Source of the DNA: an uncultured Bacteroidales bacterium
GTDB taxonomy: Bacteria; Bacteroidota; Bacteroidia; Bacteroidales; UBA932
DNA: 64,000 nucleotides
Direction: 5' to 3'
Assembly (NCBI GenBank): GCA_934675095.1
Contig: CAKUPC010000003.1
Location: 5,577 to 69,576 of the forward strand
The stretch's first letter is position 1. Each line of letters opens with the position of its first letter. Positions 42,102 through 51,871 of this stretch are shown one piece after another. The position numbers were made by a program, and so were the translations under genes. The notes beneath the pieces are model-generated. The model searched no databases and was not told the origin of the DNA. It saw only the letters and a program-made list of their open reading frames with translations.

Positions 42102-45062
42102 TCAGAAACTTACCCTCAGTCCGAAGGTGTAGCTCCGCGTCGGAGGATAGGAGAAATAGTCAATTCCCTGACTCACGGAAGAACTTCCGCCGTAGGAGTT
42201 GACATCAGGGTCGTAGAACGGATATTTCGTTAAGGTAAAGAGGTTCTGCGCACTCAGATAGACATTTATCCTGTTAATCCATCGAACCTTATCCACAGGG
42301 ATGTCGTAGGACAGTTCAAGGTTCTTCAGACGGAAGTAGGAGCCGTCATAAACGAAACGGTCGGACATTTTGAGCGATGCGGTCGCGGCAGGGGTGAGCG
42401 CCGGAAAGGCCGCGTCCGGGTTATCCTCTGTCCAGTGGTCGTCAAGGACGGCCTTCATGGTGTTGATGCCCTTCGCGCCGGCGTAGTTGTAACAGAGCGA
42501 GGCCATGCTGAGGGAGTAGATGTCGTTGCCGACAGAACCCTGGAAATATGCGCTGAGAGTGAAGCGCCTGTAGCTGAGGGCGGTATTGAGTCCGAAGGTA
42601 AGGTCAGGATTAGGGTCACCGATGACCTGCTTGTCCTTTTCGTCAATCTTTCCGCTCTTGTCGGTGTCGATGTACTTGACTCGGCCCTTGTCGTCGTAGC
42701 CGTCCTCGACATAACCATAGAACACGCCGATAGGCTTACCCTCGCGGAGAAGGTTGATGTAGTCGTTGATGATGGTGATGCTCCTCTTGGTTCCATAGAC
42801 ATCCTCATGGTCGGGGAGTTCGATGACCCTGTTGCGGTTGAGCGAGAGGTTTCCGCCGATGTCCCACTTGAAGTTGCGGGTTTCGACGGCACGCCCGTCA
42901 ATCTGCAGCTCCACGCCCCAGTTGCGCATGGTGCCTATGTTCTTGGTACCGTCGGTGTAACCGGATGAGCCCGGAAGTTCCACGGTGTTGAGCAGGTCGT
43001 AGGTGTTTTTCCAGTAGAAGTCGGCGGTCAGTCTCAGACGGTCGCGCCACATCCCGTAGTCGAACCCGACATTCCACTGCTCGGTGGTCTCCCAGACGAG
43101 TCCGAAGCGATACTTGCTGGACGGATGATAAATCGTGTAGAGTTCTTTGTTGAAGACAGTCTTTTCCGGAGTGAGGAGGTCGAGCGTCGCATAGGGGCTG
43201 ATGGCCGTGTTTCCGGTCATTCCCCAGCCGGCGCGGAGCTTGAAGTTGTTGATTACTGAAACGCTCTTCATGAACTCCTCCTCGGAGATTCTCCACGCGA
43301 GTGCCATGGACGGGAACGCGCCCCACTTGTGTCCCTTGCTATAGCGGGAGGAACCGTCGGCGCGGAAGTTCACCGTGGCGAGGTAACGGTCCATGTAGTT
43401 GTAATTCACGCGCCCGAGGAAGGAGAGCATCACCCATTTGGCATATCCGGCAGAAGGGGTGCCGAACTTGCCTGCACTCGCGATTCCGTAGGTCTTGGCA
43501 ACATCGGAAGTAAGGTCGGAACCGGACATCGCGGTCGAACGGGAAACGCTTTCCTCGTAGGTCGAGCCTATCATCGCAGAGATGCTGTGACCGCCCAGTT
43601 TCACGGAATAGTTGGCAGTAACCTCACCCGTGATGTCGTGAGCATCGCCAGTGGAGATGGAGATTTCGCCGAGCGAGTCGGGCATTCTGGTGCTCACATA
43701 GTTGTCCTGACGCGAGTTGCTGATGTTGGCGTTGAATGCCCCGCGCAGGAAGAATCCCTTGAACGGCTTCCATGTGAGCGCCATGTTTGCCATTGTCCGG
43801 TTGGAGACCCACTTGTACTCCTTCTCGTTCACGAGCGCCATAGGGTTCTTGAGCCCCGACGGGGAGAAGGTGTAGTAGTCGCGCAGGGAGGTGTAGCTGC
43901 CGTCCTCCTGATAGGCCGGAAGGGTCGGGGTCGCCATGAGAATGGAGCTGAGTATGCCGCTCTGCTTGTTGTGGTGGGTCCTCGTGTAAATCAGCCCGGC
44001 CGTGAGGTCGAGGGTGGAGGAAATCGCGTGGGTTATGGAAGTCCTCATGGACATCCTCGTGTAGGAGCTGTTCGGGATGATTCCCTGCTGGTCGAGTATG
44101 CTGCCGCCCACGGCAATCTTGGTGTTCTTAGTCCCGGCCTTCACGAGCACGGAATGGTCGTTGGTGACAGCCGGCCTGAAGATGAGGTCCTGCCAGTCCG
44201 TTCCCTTTCCGGCGGCGTCAATCTCCTCCTGAGAGAAGACCGACTTCTTCTGAAGGATGTTCTGATACTGCATATACTCCGACGCGTCGAGCAGGTCAAG
44301 CTTGTTGCTGACGAATCCTACGCCGACGCTTCCGTTGTAATCTACGGATGTCGAGCCTTCACGTCCTTTCTTTGTGGTGACGATTATGACACCGTTTGAA
44401 CCTCGGGAACCGTAAATCGCCGTAGCCGACGCATCCTTGAGCACCTCGACGCTCTCGATGTCGGCGGTGTTGAGCATTGCGGCCATACCGGGAAAACCGT
44501 CAATAATCCACAGCGGGTCGTTTCCTCCATTGATGGAGTTGGTTCCCCTGACACGGATGCTGACCGTAGAACCCGGCTCGTTTGTCACCGATCGCACCTC
44601 CACTCCGGCAAGCCGTCCCTGAAGAGCCTGAGAGACGCTGCTGGTTGCAAATGAGGAGAGCTGCTCGCCGGAAACAGAAGCGACGGCTCCCGTAAGGTCC
44701 TTTTTCTTCACCGCGCCGTAGCCGATGCTGACCACGGAGCTTTCGTCGAGGACATACTTTGACGCTGTCATGCGGATGTCCGTCACCGGTCCATCGACCA
44801 CCGCCCTCGCATTCTCCATTCCGAGACAGGAGCACTCAAGGACATTTCCCCGGACAGCGTTCGGAAGGGAATAGCGTCCGTCATTGTCCGTAATCACATA
44901 GTCCTTGTTGCTCAGAAGAGTAACCACAACTCCCGGAAGAGGAGTCCCGACTTCGTCCGTAACAGTGCCGCTGACACCCTTGCTGTCCTGAGCCAATGCC
45001 GGGATGCAGAGAAACGCGGCGAAAACTGCGGAAACGAAGATTTTTTTAATGCTTCTTCTCAT
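42102..45062 (-). CDS. SusC/RagA-family TonB-dependent transporter
   Basis: 986-residue outer-membrane transporter. Signal peptide, then the carboxypeptidase-like beta-sandwich (VSGTVTDEVGTPLPGVVVTL), the SusC signature IGYGAVKKKDLTGAVASVS (split: IGYGAVKKKDLTGAV), plug (LQGRLAGVEV, SIRVRGTNSINGGNDPLWIIDG), and a barrel ending SYTFGLRVSF. Forms the import pore with the SusD protein 36 bp downstream. ATG 45062 is chosen; an upstream frame exists but precedes the signal peptide. Divergent from the HTCS regulator, as in most Bacteroidota utilisation loci. Confidence 0.95.
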   Translation of the reverse strand: MRRSIKKIFVSAVFAAFLCIPALAQDSKGVSGTVTDEVGTPLPGVVVTLLSNKDYVITDNDGRYSLPNAVRGNVLECSCLGMENARAVVDGPVTDIRMTASKYVLDESSVVSIGYGAVKKKDLTGAVASVSGEQLSSFATSSVSQALQGRLAGVEVRSVTNEPGSTVSIRVRGTNSINGGNDPLWIIDGFPGMAAMLNTADIESVEVLKDASATAIYGSRGSNGVIIVTTKKGREGSTSVDYNGSVGVGFVSNKLDLLDASEYMQYQNILQKKSVFSQEEIDAAGKGTDWQDLIFRPAVTNDHSVLVKAGTKNTKIAVGGSILDQQGIIPNSSYTRMSMRTSITHAISSTLDLTAGLIYTRTHHNKQSGILSSILMATPTLPAYQEDGSYTSLRDYYTFSPSGLKNPMALVNEKEYKWVSNRTMANMALTWKPFKGFFLRGAFNANISNSRQDNYVSTRMPDSLGEISISTGDAHDITGEVTANYSVKLGGHSISAMIGSTYEESVSRSTAMSGSDLTSDVAKTYGIASAGKFGTPSAGYAKWVMLSFLGRVNYNYMDRYLATVNFRADGSSRYSKGHKWGAFPSMALAWRISEEEFMKSVSVINNFKLRAGWGMTGNTAISPYATLDLLTPEKTVFNKELYTIYHPSSKYRFGLVWETTEQWNVGFDYGMWRDRLRLTADFYWKNTYDLLNTVELPGSSGYTDGTKNIGTMRNWGVELQIDGRAVETRNFKWDIGGNLSLNRNRVIELPDHEDVYGTKRSITIINDYINLLREGKPIGVFYGYVEDGYDDKGRVKYIDTDKSGKIDEKDKQVIGDPNPDLTFGLNTALSYRRFTLSAYFQGSVGNDIYSLSMASLCYNYAGAKGINTMKAVLDDHWTEDNPDAAFPALTPAATASLKMSDRFVYDGSYFRLKNLELSYDIPVDKVRWINRINVYLSAQNLFTLTKYPFYDPDVNSYGGSSSVSQGIDYFSYPPTRSYTFGLRVSF

Positions 45063-45237
45063 GTAATTATTGTAATTATTAATTATGGGTTCATCAAAGT
45101 CCGCCGGAGAGTCATGCCGGTCTTCAGGGCGGAATTTCACGATGCAAATTTCCATATTCCCGGGCATCTCTCCGCGCACATTTTCTTCATATCCCGACAA
45201 ATTTCCGTCAAACCTGCGGAGACTGCGTTCAAATGGC

Positions 45238-45245
45238 TATATTTG
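45238..45245 (+). promoter_or_regulatory. HTCS promoter -7 box
   Basis: TATATTTG, 37 bp before the regulator's ATG at 45283. No convincing -33 element was found. On the other strand, the susC promoter is not obvious in the 220-bp divergent gap, in keeping with dependence on the AraC-type activator. Confidence 0.5.
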
Positions 45246-45282
45246 CAGTCACAGGATATATATCCATAAACCACAGGAAACA

Positions 45283-48200
45283 ATGTCCAAGACACGAATC
45301 ATAACCCTCGCCATCATCCTGACCATCCTTCCGACGGCTATTTTTGCGACGAATATTTCCGCCGAAGGGAACGGCTTTCAGTTCAGGCACCTCAATATGG
45401 AGAACAGCAGTCTCTCCCACGATTTCGCCACCTGCGTGGTACGGGACAGCACAGGATTCATCTGGATCGGGACAACCAATGGGTTGAACAGGTTCGACGG
45501 GCATTCCATGACACCGTTCTACAAGGGGGATCTTTCTCTTCCGGGCTCCGTGATACTCGATCTCTGCCTCGACAAGGACCGCAGGATGTGGGTCAAGACC
45601 ACCGACGGGACCTGCCGATATGATTTCCGCTCCGACCGCTTCGTCCCAGAGGAGACCGGAATCTTCGAGGCCAAGGACTCGCTGATGAATTTTCGGAAGA
45701 ACTATCTCACCAAAACCCTCGGATTCGGGAAGGGCAACAGGGATATATTCATAAGGTATGTGACCATCGACTCGCGGGGAAGGTTCTGGATTGCGACGAA
45801 TCTGGGGATATATGTCCACGACGTCTCCAACGGGACGACGCTCCATATAAGGCACGACGAGAATGACCCGTTTTCCCTGAGCGACGACAGAGTCTCCTCG
45901 ATATTCCTCGAAGCGGAGGGAGACATCTGGATTACCACCGACACGGGAGTGAACTACGCGGATCGGTTCAGCTTGAGGCTCAGACGTTTCACTTCCGCCG
46001 ACGGGGTTCCGCTCCGGCAGTCATTCGTCAACGGAGTGTCACAGGGGAATGACGGGAAAATCTGGGTTTCCACGGAAAACGCCGGAGTCTTCTACTATGA
46101 TATGTCAAAGGGAAAATTTTTCCGTTTCTCCCACCCTGCGCTGCCGCGTGTCATCTTGGGAATGAACTGCATTGACGGGGAACTGTGGGTGAGGACGCAG
46201 ACCGGGCTGCTCCGGATTTTCCGGGACGGCCGGAGCCGGGAATACCGGCGGTCGCTCGACGGCAACCTTCTCAGGCAATGCCGGGCAATCTGCAAGGTGC
46301 CGAGAAACGACAGGCTGCTGCTCGCCACCAAGAACGGACTCTTTCAGTATGACAAGAATAGGGACGGCTTCGAACCGATTGAGGAGTTCCGGGACATATT
46401 CATAGAAAACGTCACAGAGGTCTCGTCCGGCGAAGTCTGGCTGTCCTGCTACAAGGACGGGGCGATAAGGTGGAACCCGCGCACCGGAGAAACGACCTCG
46501 TTCCCGCACGACGACAACGACCCGGGCAGCATGGCCTGCGACCGCGTGGTCTCGTGCACGGAGGCCTCGGACGGCTCAATCTGGTTCAGCACATTCGGCT
46601 GCGGACTGGCACGGATGAATCCCGACGGGAGCTTCACGACATGGAACAGCCACAACCTCGGTCCCGACTTCACGAACGACCTCGCCAACGAAATCGTCGA
46701 GGACAACGGCGGGTTCTTCTGGATAAGCACCTACAGGGGGCTGCTCCGCTTCAATCCGGCCACGCACGGAGTCTGCCCCTACACTGTCGGACAGGGCTTC
46801 CTCAACAACGAATATGCGGTGTTCTCCTGCATCCATCTGCCGAACGACGACATCATGATAGGTTCGCGTGACGGCATCGTTATGTTCAACGCGGGCGAGT
46901 TCACCGCCGCGCCGGAAAATTCGCGGATTGTCATCACGGACTTCCTCATCGACGGACTCCGCGTGTCCCCCGGTGATTCAGGCTCGCCCATCGACAGGAA
47001 CATCGACCTTGTCAGGAAGGTGACGCTCAACCCGTCGCAGAACTCCTTCGCGTTCAAGGTTTCCCTGCTCAAGGCCGGATATAGCGGCAACCGAATCGAA
47101 TACAGACTGAAAGGGTGGAACGACAAATGGGCGGAGACCGGATCCGACGGAGTCGTGTCTTTTTCGAACATCCCTCACGGAAAATATGCCCTCGAAATAA
47201 GGAAAGGACAGAATCCGGACAATGCCGGCGTCACCCATCCGGAAATCGAGATTACCGTGCGGCCACCGCTGTACCTCAGAGCATGGGCCATACTCGCATA
47301 CATCGCGGGCGGAATCCTTCTTGTCGCCCTCATTGTATTCTGCGCCCTCAGGCTCTCTGCAAGAAAAACCGAGCGGAGGCGGCTTGAGGAAAGACTTGAG
47401 ACTGACATGGAGAACATGAAGGAGAAGATGATGTTCCTGTCCAATGTCGTCCACGAGATAAAGACACCGCTCACGCTGATAAAGTCGCCCGTAAGCAACA
47501 TCAGAAAAACTCACCCGGACGACGTGGGGATTCAGAACGACCTGAAGATAATAGACAATTCGGCGAGCTACCTGACATCCCTGTCGAACGAACTTCTGGA
47601 ATATGTGAGGGTGGAACAGAAAGGATATATCCTTGAAAAGGGATGCATGAACCTGACTGACAAGCTGAAGGAACTGCTGTTCAACTATTCGGAGACGGCA
47701 GGCGCGAAGGGCATCGTGCTTGAGACGCGGATTCCTTCCGAAGCGGTGTGGATATGCGCGGACAAGCCGGCGGTCAACAAAATCGTGAACAACCTGCTGA
47801 TTAACGCGATAAAATATTGCAGTTCAAGGATTTTCGTAAGTCTCGATACTGACGGAAACAGCGTGACACTGACCGTAGGCAACGACGGCGAACCCATCCC
47901 CGAGGAATGGAAGGAAAGAATCTTCAGGCCATTCATGAGGGCTTCGGGAGTGAAACTGAACAAGGTGGACGGCATCGGGCTGGGGCTGCCGCTCGCAAGG
48001 TCGCTGGCGGAGATGAACTCCGGCAGTCTCGTGCTTGCGGACAATCCCGGGATTACCGAGTTCAGGCTGACATTCCCGACCGTGACGCCGGCGGAAACAG
48101 CAGGAGCCGCCGACGGGAGTACCGCAGGCACGGAGCCGGGAGAGGTTGCCGGCAATGACGCCGCAGTGCAGGCAGCGAGGGCTGACCGGGTCAACATCCT

Positions 48201-48969
48201 GGTTGCCGAGGACAATGACGGACTGCGCGGCTACCTCGCGTCACAGCTGGCACAGAACTACAACGTGTTCACGGCAGAGGACGGACTAGCCGCGATAGGA
48301 CTTCTTCGGGAAAAGGACATAGCACTCGTGGTCTCGGATGTGGCGATGCCGCAGATGGACGGGGTCGAGCTGTGCAGGACAATCAGGAAGGACATGGACA
48401 TCTCTCATGTCATGATAATACTCACAAGCGGACGCAACGACATGAAGCTCAAGCTCGCCTGCATGGAAAGCGGAGCCAACCTCTATATGGAAAAGCCGCT
48501 GGACATGGACTATCTCAGAGCCTGCATAGCAAATCTCCTTGACAAGAAGAACATGATGCAGAAGGCCCTGCGCAACAGCCTTTCCATGAGCGAGGAGGAA
48601 GACTTTTCGCTCAGCCGGCAGGACAGGGAGTTCCTTGGCAGGATTGACAAGGTGATTATGGAGAACATCAACGATCCTGCCCTGGCCGTCGAACAGCTCG
48701 AAACGGAGGTCAACATGAGCAGTTCGAGCCTCCTGCGCAAATTCCGCAGGCTGCTGAACACCACCCCGAACAACTACATCCGCACAAAGCGCCTGCTCCT
48801 TGCCCGCAAGATGTTCGACGAGGGCGAGGACCGGATCAGCGACGTATGCTACTCCTGCGGCTTCAACAGCACCTCCTATTTCGCGAAATGCTTCCGTGAA
48901 TACTTCGGCTGCGCACCCGCCGAATACATGAAGAAGATACATATAAACACAAACAAATCTTTGACATAA
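45283..48969 (+). CDS. Hybrid two-component system regulator (HTCS)
   Basis: 1228-residue one-protein sensor/response regulator that activates utilisation genes on sensing an oligosaccharide in the periplasm. Order: signal peptide; two propellers of reg-prop repeats (GFIWIGTTNGLNRFDG, GRFWIATNLGIYVHD); Y_Y_Y domain (NRIEYRLKGWNDKWAETG); transmembrane helix about residue 675-695; HisKA with H in NVVHEIKTPLTLI; HATPase (NGEPIPEEW, GIGLGLPLARSLAEM); receiver (VVSDVAMPQMDGVEL, phospho-Asp); AraC HTH end (SDVCYSCGFNSTSYFAKCFREYFG; split for length: FNSTSYFAKCFREYFG). ATG 45283 is supported by the signal peptide. Its stop overlaps the next start by one base. Confidence 0.95.
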   Translation: MSKTRIITLAIILTILPTAIFATNISAEGNGFQFRHLNMENSSLSHDFATCVVRDSTGFIWIGTTNGLNRFDGHSMTPFYKGDLSLPGSVILDLCLDKDRRMWVKTTDGTCRYDFRSDRFVPEETGIFEAKDSLMNFRKNYLTKTLGFGKGNRDIFIRYVTIDSRGRFWIATNLGIYVHDVSNGTTLHIRHDENDPFSLSDDRVSSIFLEAEGDIWITTDTGVNYADRFSLRLRRFTSADGVPLRQSFVNGVSQGNDGKIWVSTENAGVFYYDMSKGKFFRFSHPALPRVILGMNCIDGELWVRTQTGLLRIFRDGRSREYRRSLDGNLLRQCRAICKVPRNDRLLLATKNGLFQYDKNRDGFEPIEEFRDIFIENVTEVSSGEVWLSCYKDGAIRWNPRTGETTSFPHDDNDPGSMACDRVVSCTEASDGSIWFSTFGCGLARMNPDGSFTTWNSHNLGPDFTNDLANEIVEDNGGFFWISTYRGLLRFNPATHGVCPYTVGQGFLNNEYAVFSCIHLPNDDIMIGSRDGIVMFNAGEFTAAPENSRIVITDFLIDGLRVSPGDSGSPIDRNIDLVRKVTLNPSQNSFAFKVSLLKAGYSGNRIEYRLKGWNDKWAETGSDGVVSFSNIPHGKYALEIRKGQNPDNAGVTHPEIEITVRPPLYLRAWAILAYIAGGILLVALIVFCALRLSARKTERRRLEERLETDMENMKEKMMFLSNVVHEIKTPLTLIKSPVSNIRKTHPDDVGIQNDLKIIDNSASYLTSLSNELLEYVRVEQKGYILEKGCMNLTDKLKELLFNYSETAGAKGIVLETRIPSEAVWICADKPAVNKIVNNLLINAIKYCSSRIFVSLDTDGNSVTLTVGNDGEPIPEEWKERIFRPFMRASGVKLNKVDGIGLGLPLARSLAEMNSGSLVLADNPGITEFRLTFPTVTPAETAGAADGSTAGTEPGEVAGNDAAVQAARADRVNILVAEDNDGLRGYLASQLAQNYNVFTAEDGLAAIGLLREKDIALVVSDVAMPQMDGVELCRTIRKDMDISHVMIILTSGRNDMKLKLACMESGANLYMEKPLDMDYLRACIANLLDKKNMMQKALRNSLSMSEEEDFSLSRQDREFLGRIDKVIMENINDPALAVEQLETEVNMSSSSLLRKFRRLLNTTPNNYIRTKRLLLARKMFDEGEDRISDVCYSCGFNSTSYFAKCFREYFGCAPAEYMKKIHINTNKSLT

Positions 48970-51773
48970 TGAAATCAAGACTTTCGGCATTCTCCGTCAT
49001 TTCCGCCCTCGCGGCACTTTTCATTTCCTGCACCAAGACCGAACCGGAGGACAAGCCGGGCGAAAGCGTGGCTGTCCCGTCCGCGGCGACTCCGTCATGG
49101 GGAGCCTCGCCGGTGAAGGTCGGCATACTCGGAGACTCAATCTCCACCTTCGACGGATGGATTCCTGAAGGCTACCGCACGTTCTATCCATACACCGGGA
49201 CAAAGGCAAGCCTGACGCAGGTCGGGCAGACATGGTGGCATAGGCTCGTCTATAACCTCATGCCCGATGCCGTTTTGGACAGGAACCTCTCCTATGCGAG
49301 GACACGGGTAACGAAAAACAAGACGCCGGACACGACGAAGCCGGATGTTGATGAAAACGATTTCGTCACCCGCTGCACGCTGTTCGATGACCCTGACATA
49401 ATAATCATCGCCGGAGGCACGAACGACCGTCCCTGCGTTTCCTCCGGACTCGTCGGCGAATATGACTACGATTCCCCGACCGCAGAACTTGACCGCTTTC
49501 AGTTCAGGCAGGCATATATCTGCCTTGTCAGGACAATAATGGAGAAATATCCGGACACGAAAATAGTCTGCGTCGTTAATGACCTTCTGCTGACGCCGAC
49601 CTACAAGGCAATAGGTGAATCCATCGAGACAATCGCGGAACACTATGGGCTGCCGTGCACACGCATCGGCATGACGCTTGAGACTGTTGGAGACGGAGTG
49701 CATCCGAGTTCCGACGGAGCGGAATACTGGGCCGGAAGGGTTCACGAAACCCTCCGCGAAGAGGGTCTGCTGACCTACAGGAAACCACGGGCATCAGCGT
49801 CCGAGTTAATGTCCCGCAGCCTTTCGGACGGCGAGATTCTCTGCTGCACCGATGAGGGTACAACAACAAAGACCACTCTCAGCGAGTCGCTGAAGGTCCT
49901 TTGGGAAAGGGAGGACAAAGTGAAGATTTTCAGCTCCGAGTGCCTGGAAGGCGTGACGTATTCGGTTTCGGAGATTTCAGACGACCGTTCGGCAGCCGTC
50001 TTTTCCGCAGACACTCCGGTCGGCGGCTCTCCGCGCTACACCGTCTATCCGGCATCCGCAGTAAAGTCGTTCAGCCTCGACGGCGGCAAGGCCACGGCAG
50101 TGCTCGACCTTTCGGAGGCCATGAGTTCCGCCCTTGACTCCGGTATGGAGCAGGACACCGCACTTTCGGAAAAGACCGTCGTCTCGGCGCTGCCCATGGC
50201 GGCAAGGTCCGAGGGCAGCCTGTTTTCATTCAGAAACCTTTTCGGAGCCGTCTGCATAAGGGTCTATGACTACGCCCGACTCGGCCTTGACGTCAAGGGC
50301 ATCACGCTCACCTCACGCGACGGCAAGGCAATAGGCGGAGATGCGACGATAGACCTCGACAACTGCGAGCCCGTAGGCTTCAGCGGCGGCTCATCGGCGA
50401 CGAGGGAACTGAAGGAGCCTGTTTCCATAGACAGCTACGGCTGGACTTCATGGAGCACCCATTCCGGTTCGGCATATTCCAAGCACGCCCGCCAGTTCGT
50501 CTTCTTCGTACCCGCCGGAAGCTATCCGCAAGGCTTCGACGTGACGGTGACCGACACGAAAGGCCTGAGCTACACGTTCGCCAGCGGTCCTGTGGAAGTC
50601 GGCGGAGGCAGCGTCGTGAAGCTTGAGCGTCACCCGATTACGGTCTATTACGGCAGTTCCAACTGCATCACGGCAAAGCCCGGTGACAGTTCCGTAAAGT
50701 TCGATGTGACCCCTTACTGCTCCTTCAGCGAGCGCTTCGAGCGTTCCGGCATAATCGTCGGAAACGCCGCCGAGGCAGTCGGCGGAGCCGCCGTTCTCTG
50801 GCAGCAGGAGCATGGCTGCCCGCTCTCCGACCTGACCGCTACATCGAACCGCGGAACCGTCATTCCGTCCGGGACAGCTCCGACAATTGAAAAAGAAGGA
50901 GACAAGCTTTTCATGACGGTGTCTCTCACCGGCACGGCAGGCAACGCCGTGGTGGCGCTCAAGGACAAGAGCGGAGAAGTCCTCTGGTCGTTCCACATCT
51001 GGGTCAGCGACATCACGGACATCGGGTGCAGCAGCGCGGAAGACGGTGATTTCATGCTTATGGACAGGAACCTCGGCGCGACTTCCGCCCTTGACAAGTC
51101 CCGCTGCGAGGAGTCCGAAATACGCAATTCATTCGGAATGTTCTACCAATGGGGACGCAAGGACCCGTTCCCGCGTTCAGTAAGCACCGGAACGCGCGGC
51201 CAGAGCGGCAGTTTCGCGCTTGCCACATCCGTGAAGCGCACCGACAATGTCATAGGCTCCATAGGCTACACGCTCAAGAACCCGACCGCACGGCAGTATG
51301 TGCTCTCAAGCGGCTGCAACTGGCTCATGACCTACATCAACGACCTTTGGGGCTCCAGGTTCGCCAGCGCGGACATTACGAAGATTGCATCCGAGAACCG
51401 CCGCACAGAAGGTGTCAAGACAGCGTTCGACCCGTGTCCGAAGGGCTACCGCGTACCCGACCTGTGCCACATGGACGCACTTCTCCAGCTAAACTCCGGA
51501 AAACTCGCGGCAGCCGACCGTGACAAGTACTACGGCTTCATCCTCAACACCGGCAAGTCCACCAGCTACTTCCCCGCAGCCGGATTCGTCTCCTCGGCCA
51601 AGGAGGCCGCCACGGCAGTCACCAACGAAAGCTACTGGTGCATGTACTGGACAAGCTCCACGGCAGTTCTCAACGCGCCCTACCTCTACGCCGACGCGAC
51701 CGGGAATCCGTCATGGAAATTCGGCGTGAGGGGGCATCTCCTCCCCGTGCGCTGCCTCAAAATGAAACAGTGA
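48969..51773 (+). CDS. SGNH hydrolase fused to fimbrillin-like and FISUMP-type domains, lipoprotein
   Basis: 934-residue lipoprotein (lipobox LFISC). Residues about 45-275 form an SGNH/GDSL esterase: GDSISTFDG (Ser), AGGTNDRP (Asn), GVHPSSDG (Asp/His dyad DxxH). These enzymes remove acetyl groups from glycans. A fimbrillin-like region follows (about 290-620: RYTVYPASAVKSF, FVFFVPAGSYPQGFDV), then a FISUMP-type end (MDRNLGA, YQWGRKDPFPR, DPCPKGYRVPDLC, LPVRCLK). The ATG overlaps the HTCS stop (TAATG), so translation is coupled. Probably tethers an acetyl-esterase at the surface for the locus. The three-part fusion is unusual in my experience. Confidence 0.75.
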   Translation: MKSRLSAFSVISALAALFISCTKTEPEDKPGESVAVPSAATPSWGASPVKVGILGDSISTFDGWIPEGYRTFYPYTGTKASLTQVGQTWWHRLVYNLMPDAVLDRNLSYARTRVTKNKTPDTTKPDVDENDFVTRCTLFDDPDIIIIAGGTNDRPCVSSGLVGEYDYDSPTAELDRFQFRQAYICLVRTIMEKYPDTKIVCVVNDLLLTPTYKAIGESIETIAEHYGLPCTRIGMTLETVGDGVHPSSDGAEYWAGRVHETLREEGLLTYRKPRASASELMSRSLSDGEILCCTDEGTTTKTTLSESLKVLWEREDKVKIFSSECLEGVTYSVSEISDDRSAAVFSADTPVGGSPRYTVYPASAVKSFSLDGGKATAVLDLSEAMSSALDSGMEQDTALSEKTVVSALPMAARSEGSLFSFRNLFGAVCIRVYDYARLGLDVKGITLTSRDGKAIGGDATIDLDNCEPVGFSGGSSATRELKEPVSIDSYGWTSWSTHSGSAYSKHARQFVFFVPAGSYPQGFDVTVTDTKGLSYTFASGPVEVGGGSVVKLERHPITVYYGSSNCITAKPGDSSVKFDVTPYCSFSERFERSGIIVGNAAEAVGGAAVLWQQEHGCPLSDLTATSNRGTVIPSGTAPTIEKEGDKLFMTVSLTGTAGNAVVALKDKSGEVLWSFHIWVSDITDIGCSSAEDGDFMLMDRNLGATSALDKSRCEESEIRNSFGMFYQWGRKDPFPRSVSTGTRGQSGSFALATSVKRTDNVIGSIGYTLKNPTARQYVLSSGCNWLMTYINDLWGSRFASADITKIASENRRTEGVKTAFDPCPKGYRVPDLCHMDALLQLNSGKLAAADRDKYYGFILNTGKSTSYFPAAGFVSSAKEAATAVTNESYWCMYWTSSTAVLNAPYLYADATGNPSWKFGVRGHLLPVRCLKMKQ

Positions 51774-51780
51774 CGCCACC

Positions 51781-51812
51781 GCCCCTCACGAATTATCCGT
51801 GAGGGGCTTTTT
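51781..51812 (+). terminator. Terminator after the SGNH fusion gene
   Basis: GCCCCTCACG-aattat-CCGTGAGGGGC then T5. Begins 7 bp after the stop codon and closes the HTCS-SGNH unit. Confidence 0.9.
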
Positions 51813-51844
51813 CATGACCACGGGTGCATAACAAAATATTTTAT

Positions 51845-51852
51845 TAACTTTG
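51845..51852 (+). promoter_or_regulatory. -7 box for the 5-alpha-reductase-like gene
   Basis: TAACTTTG, 19 bp before the ATG at 51872. No clear TTTG at the -33 position. Confidence 0.5.
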
Positions 51853-51871
51853 CACGATTTTGCATCTGATT

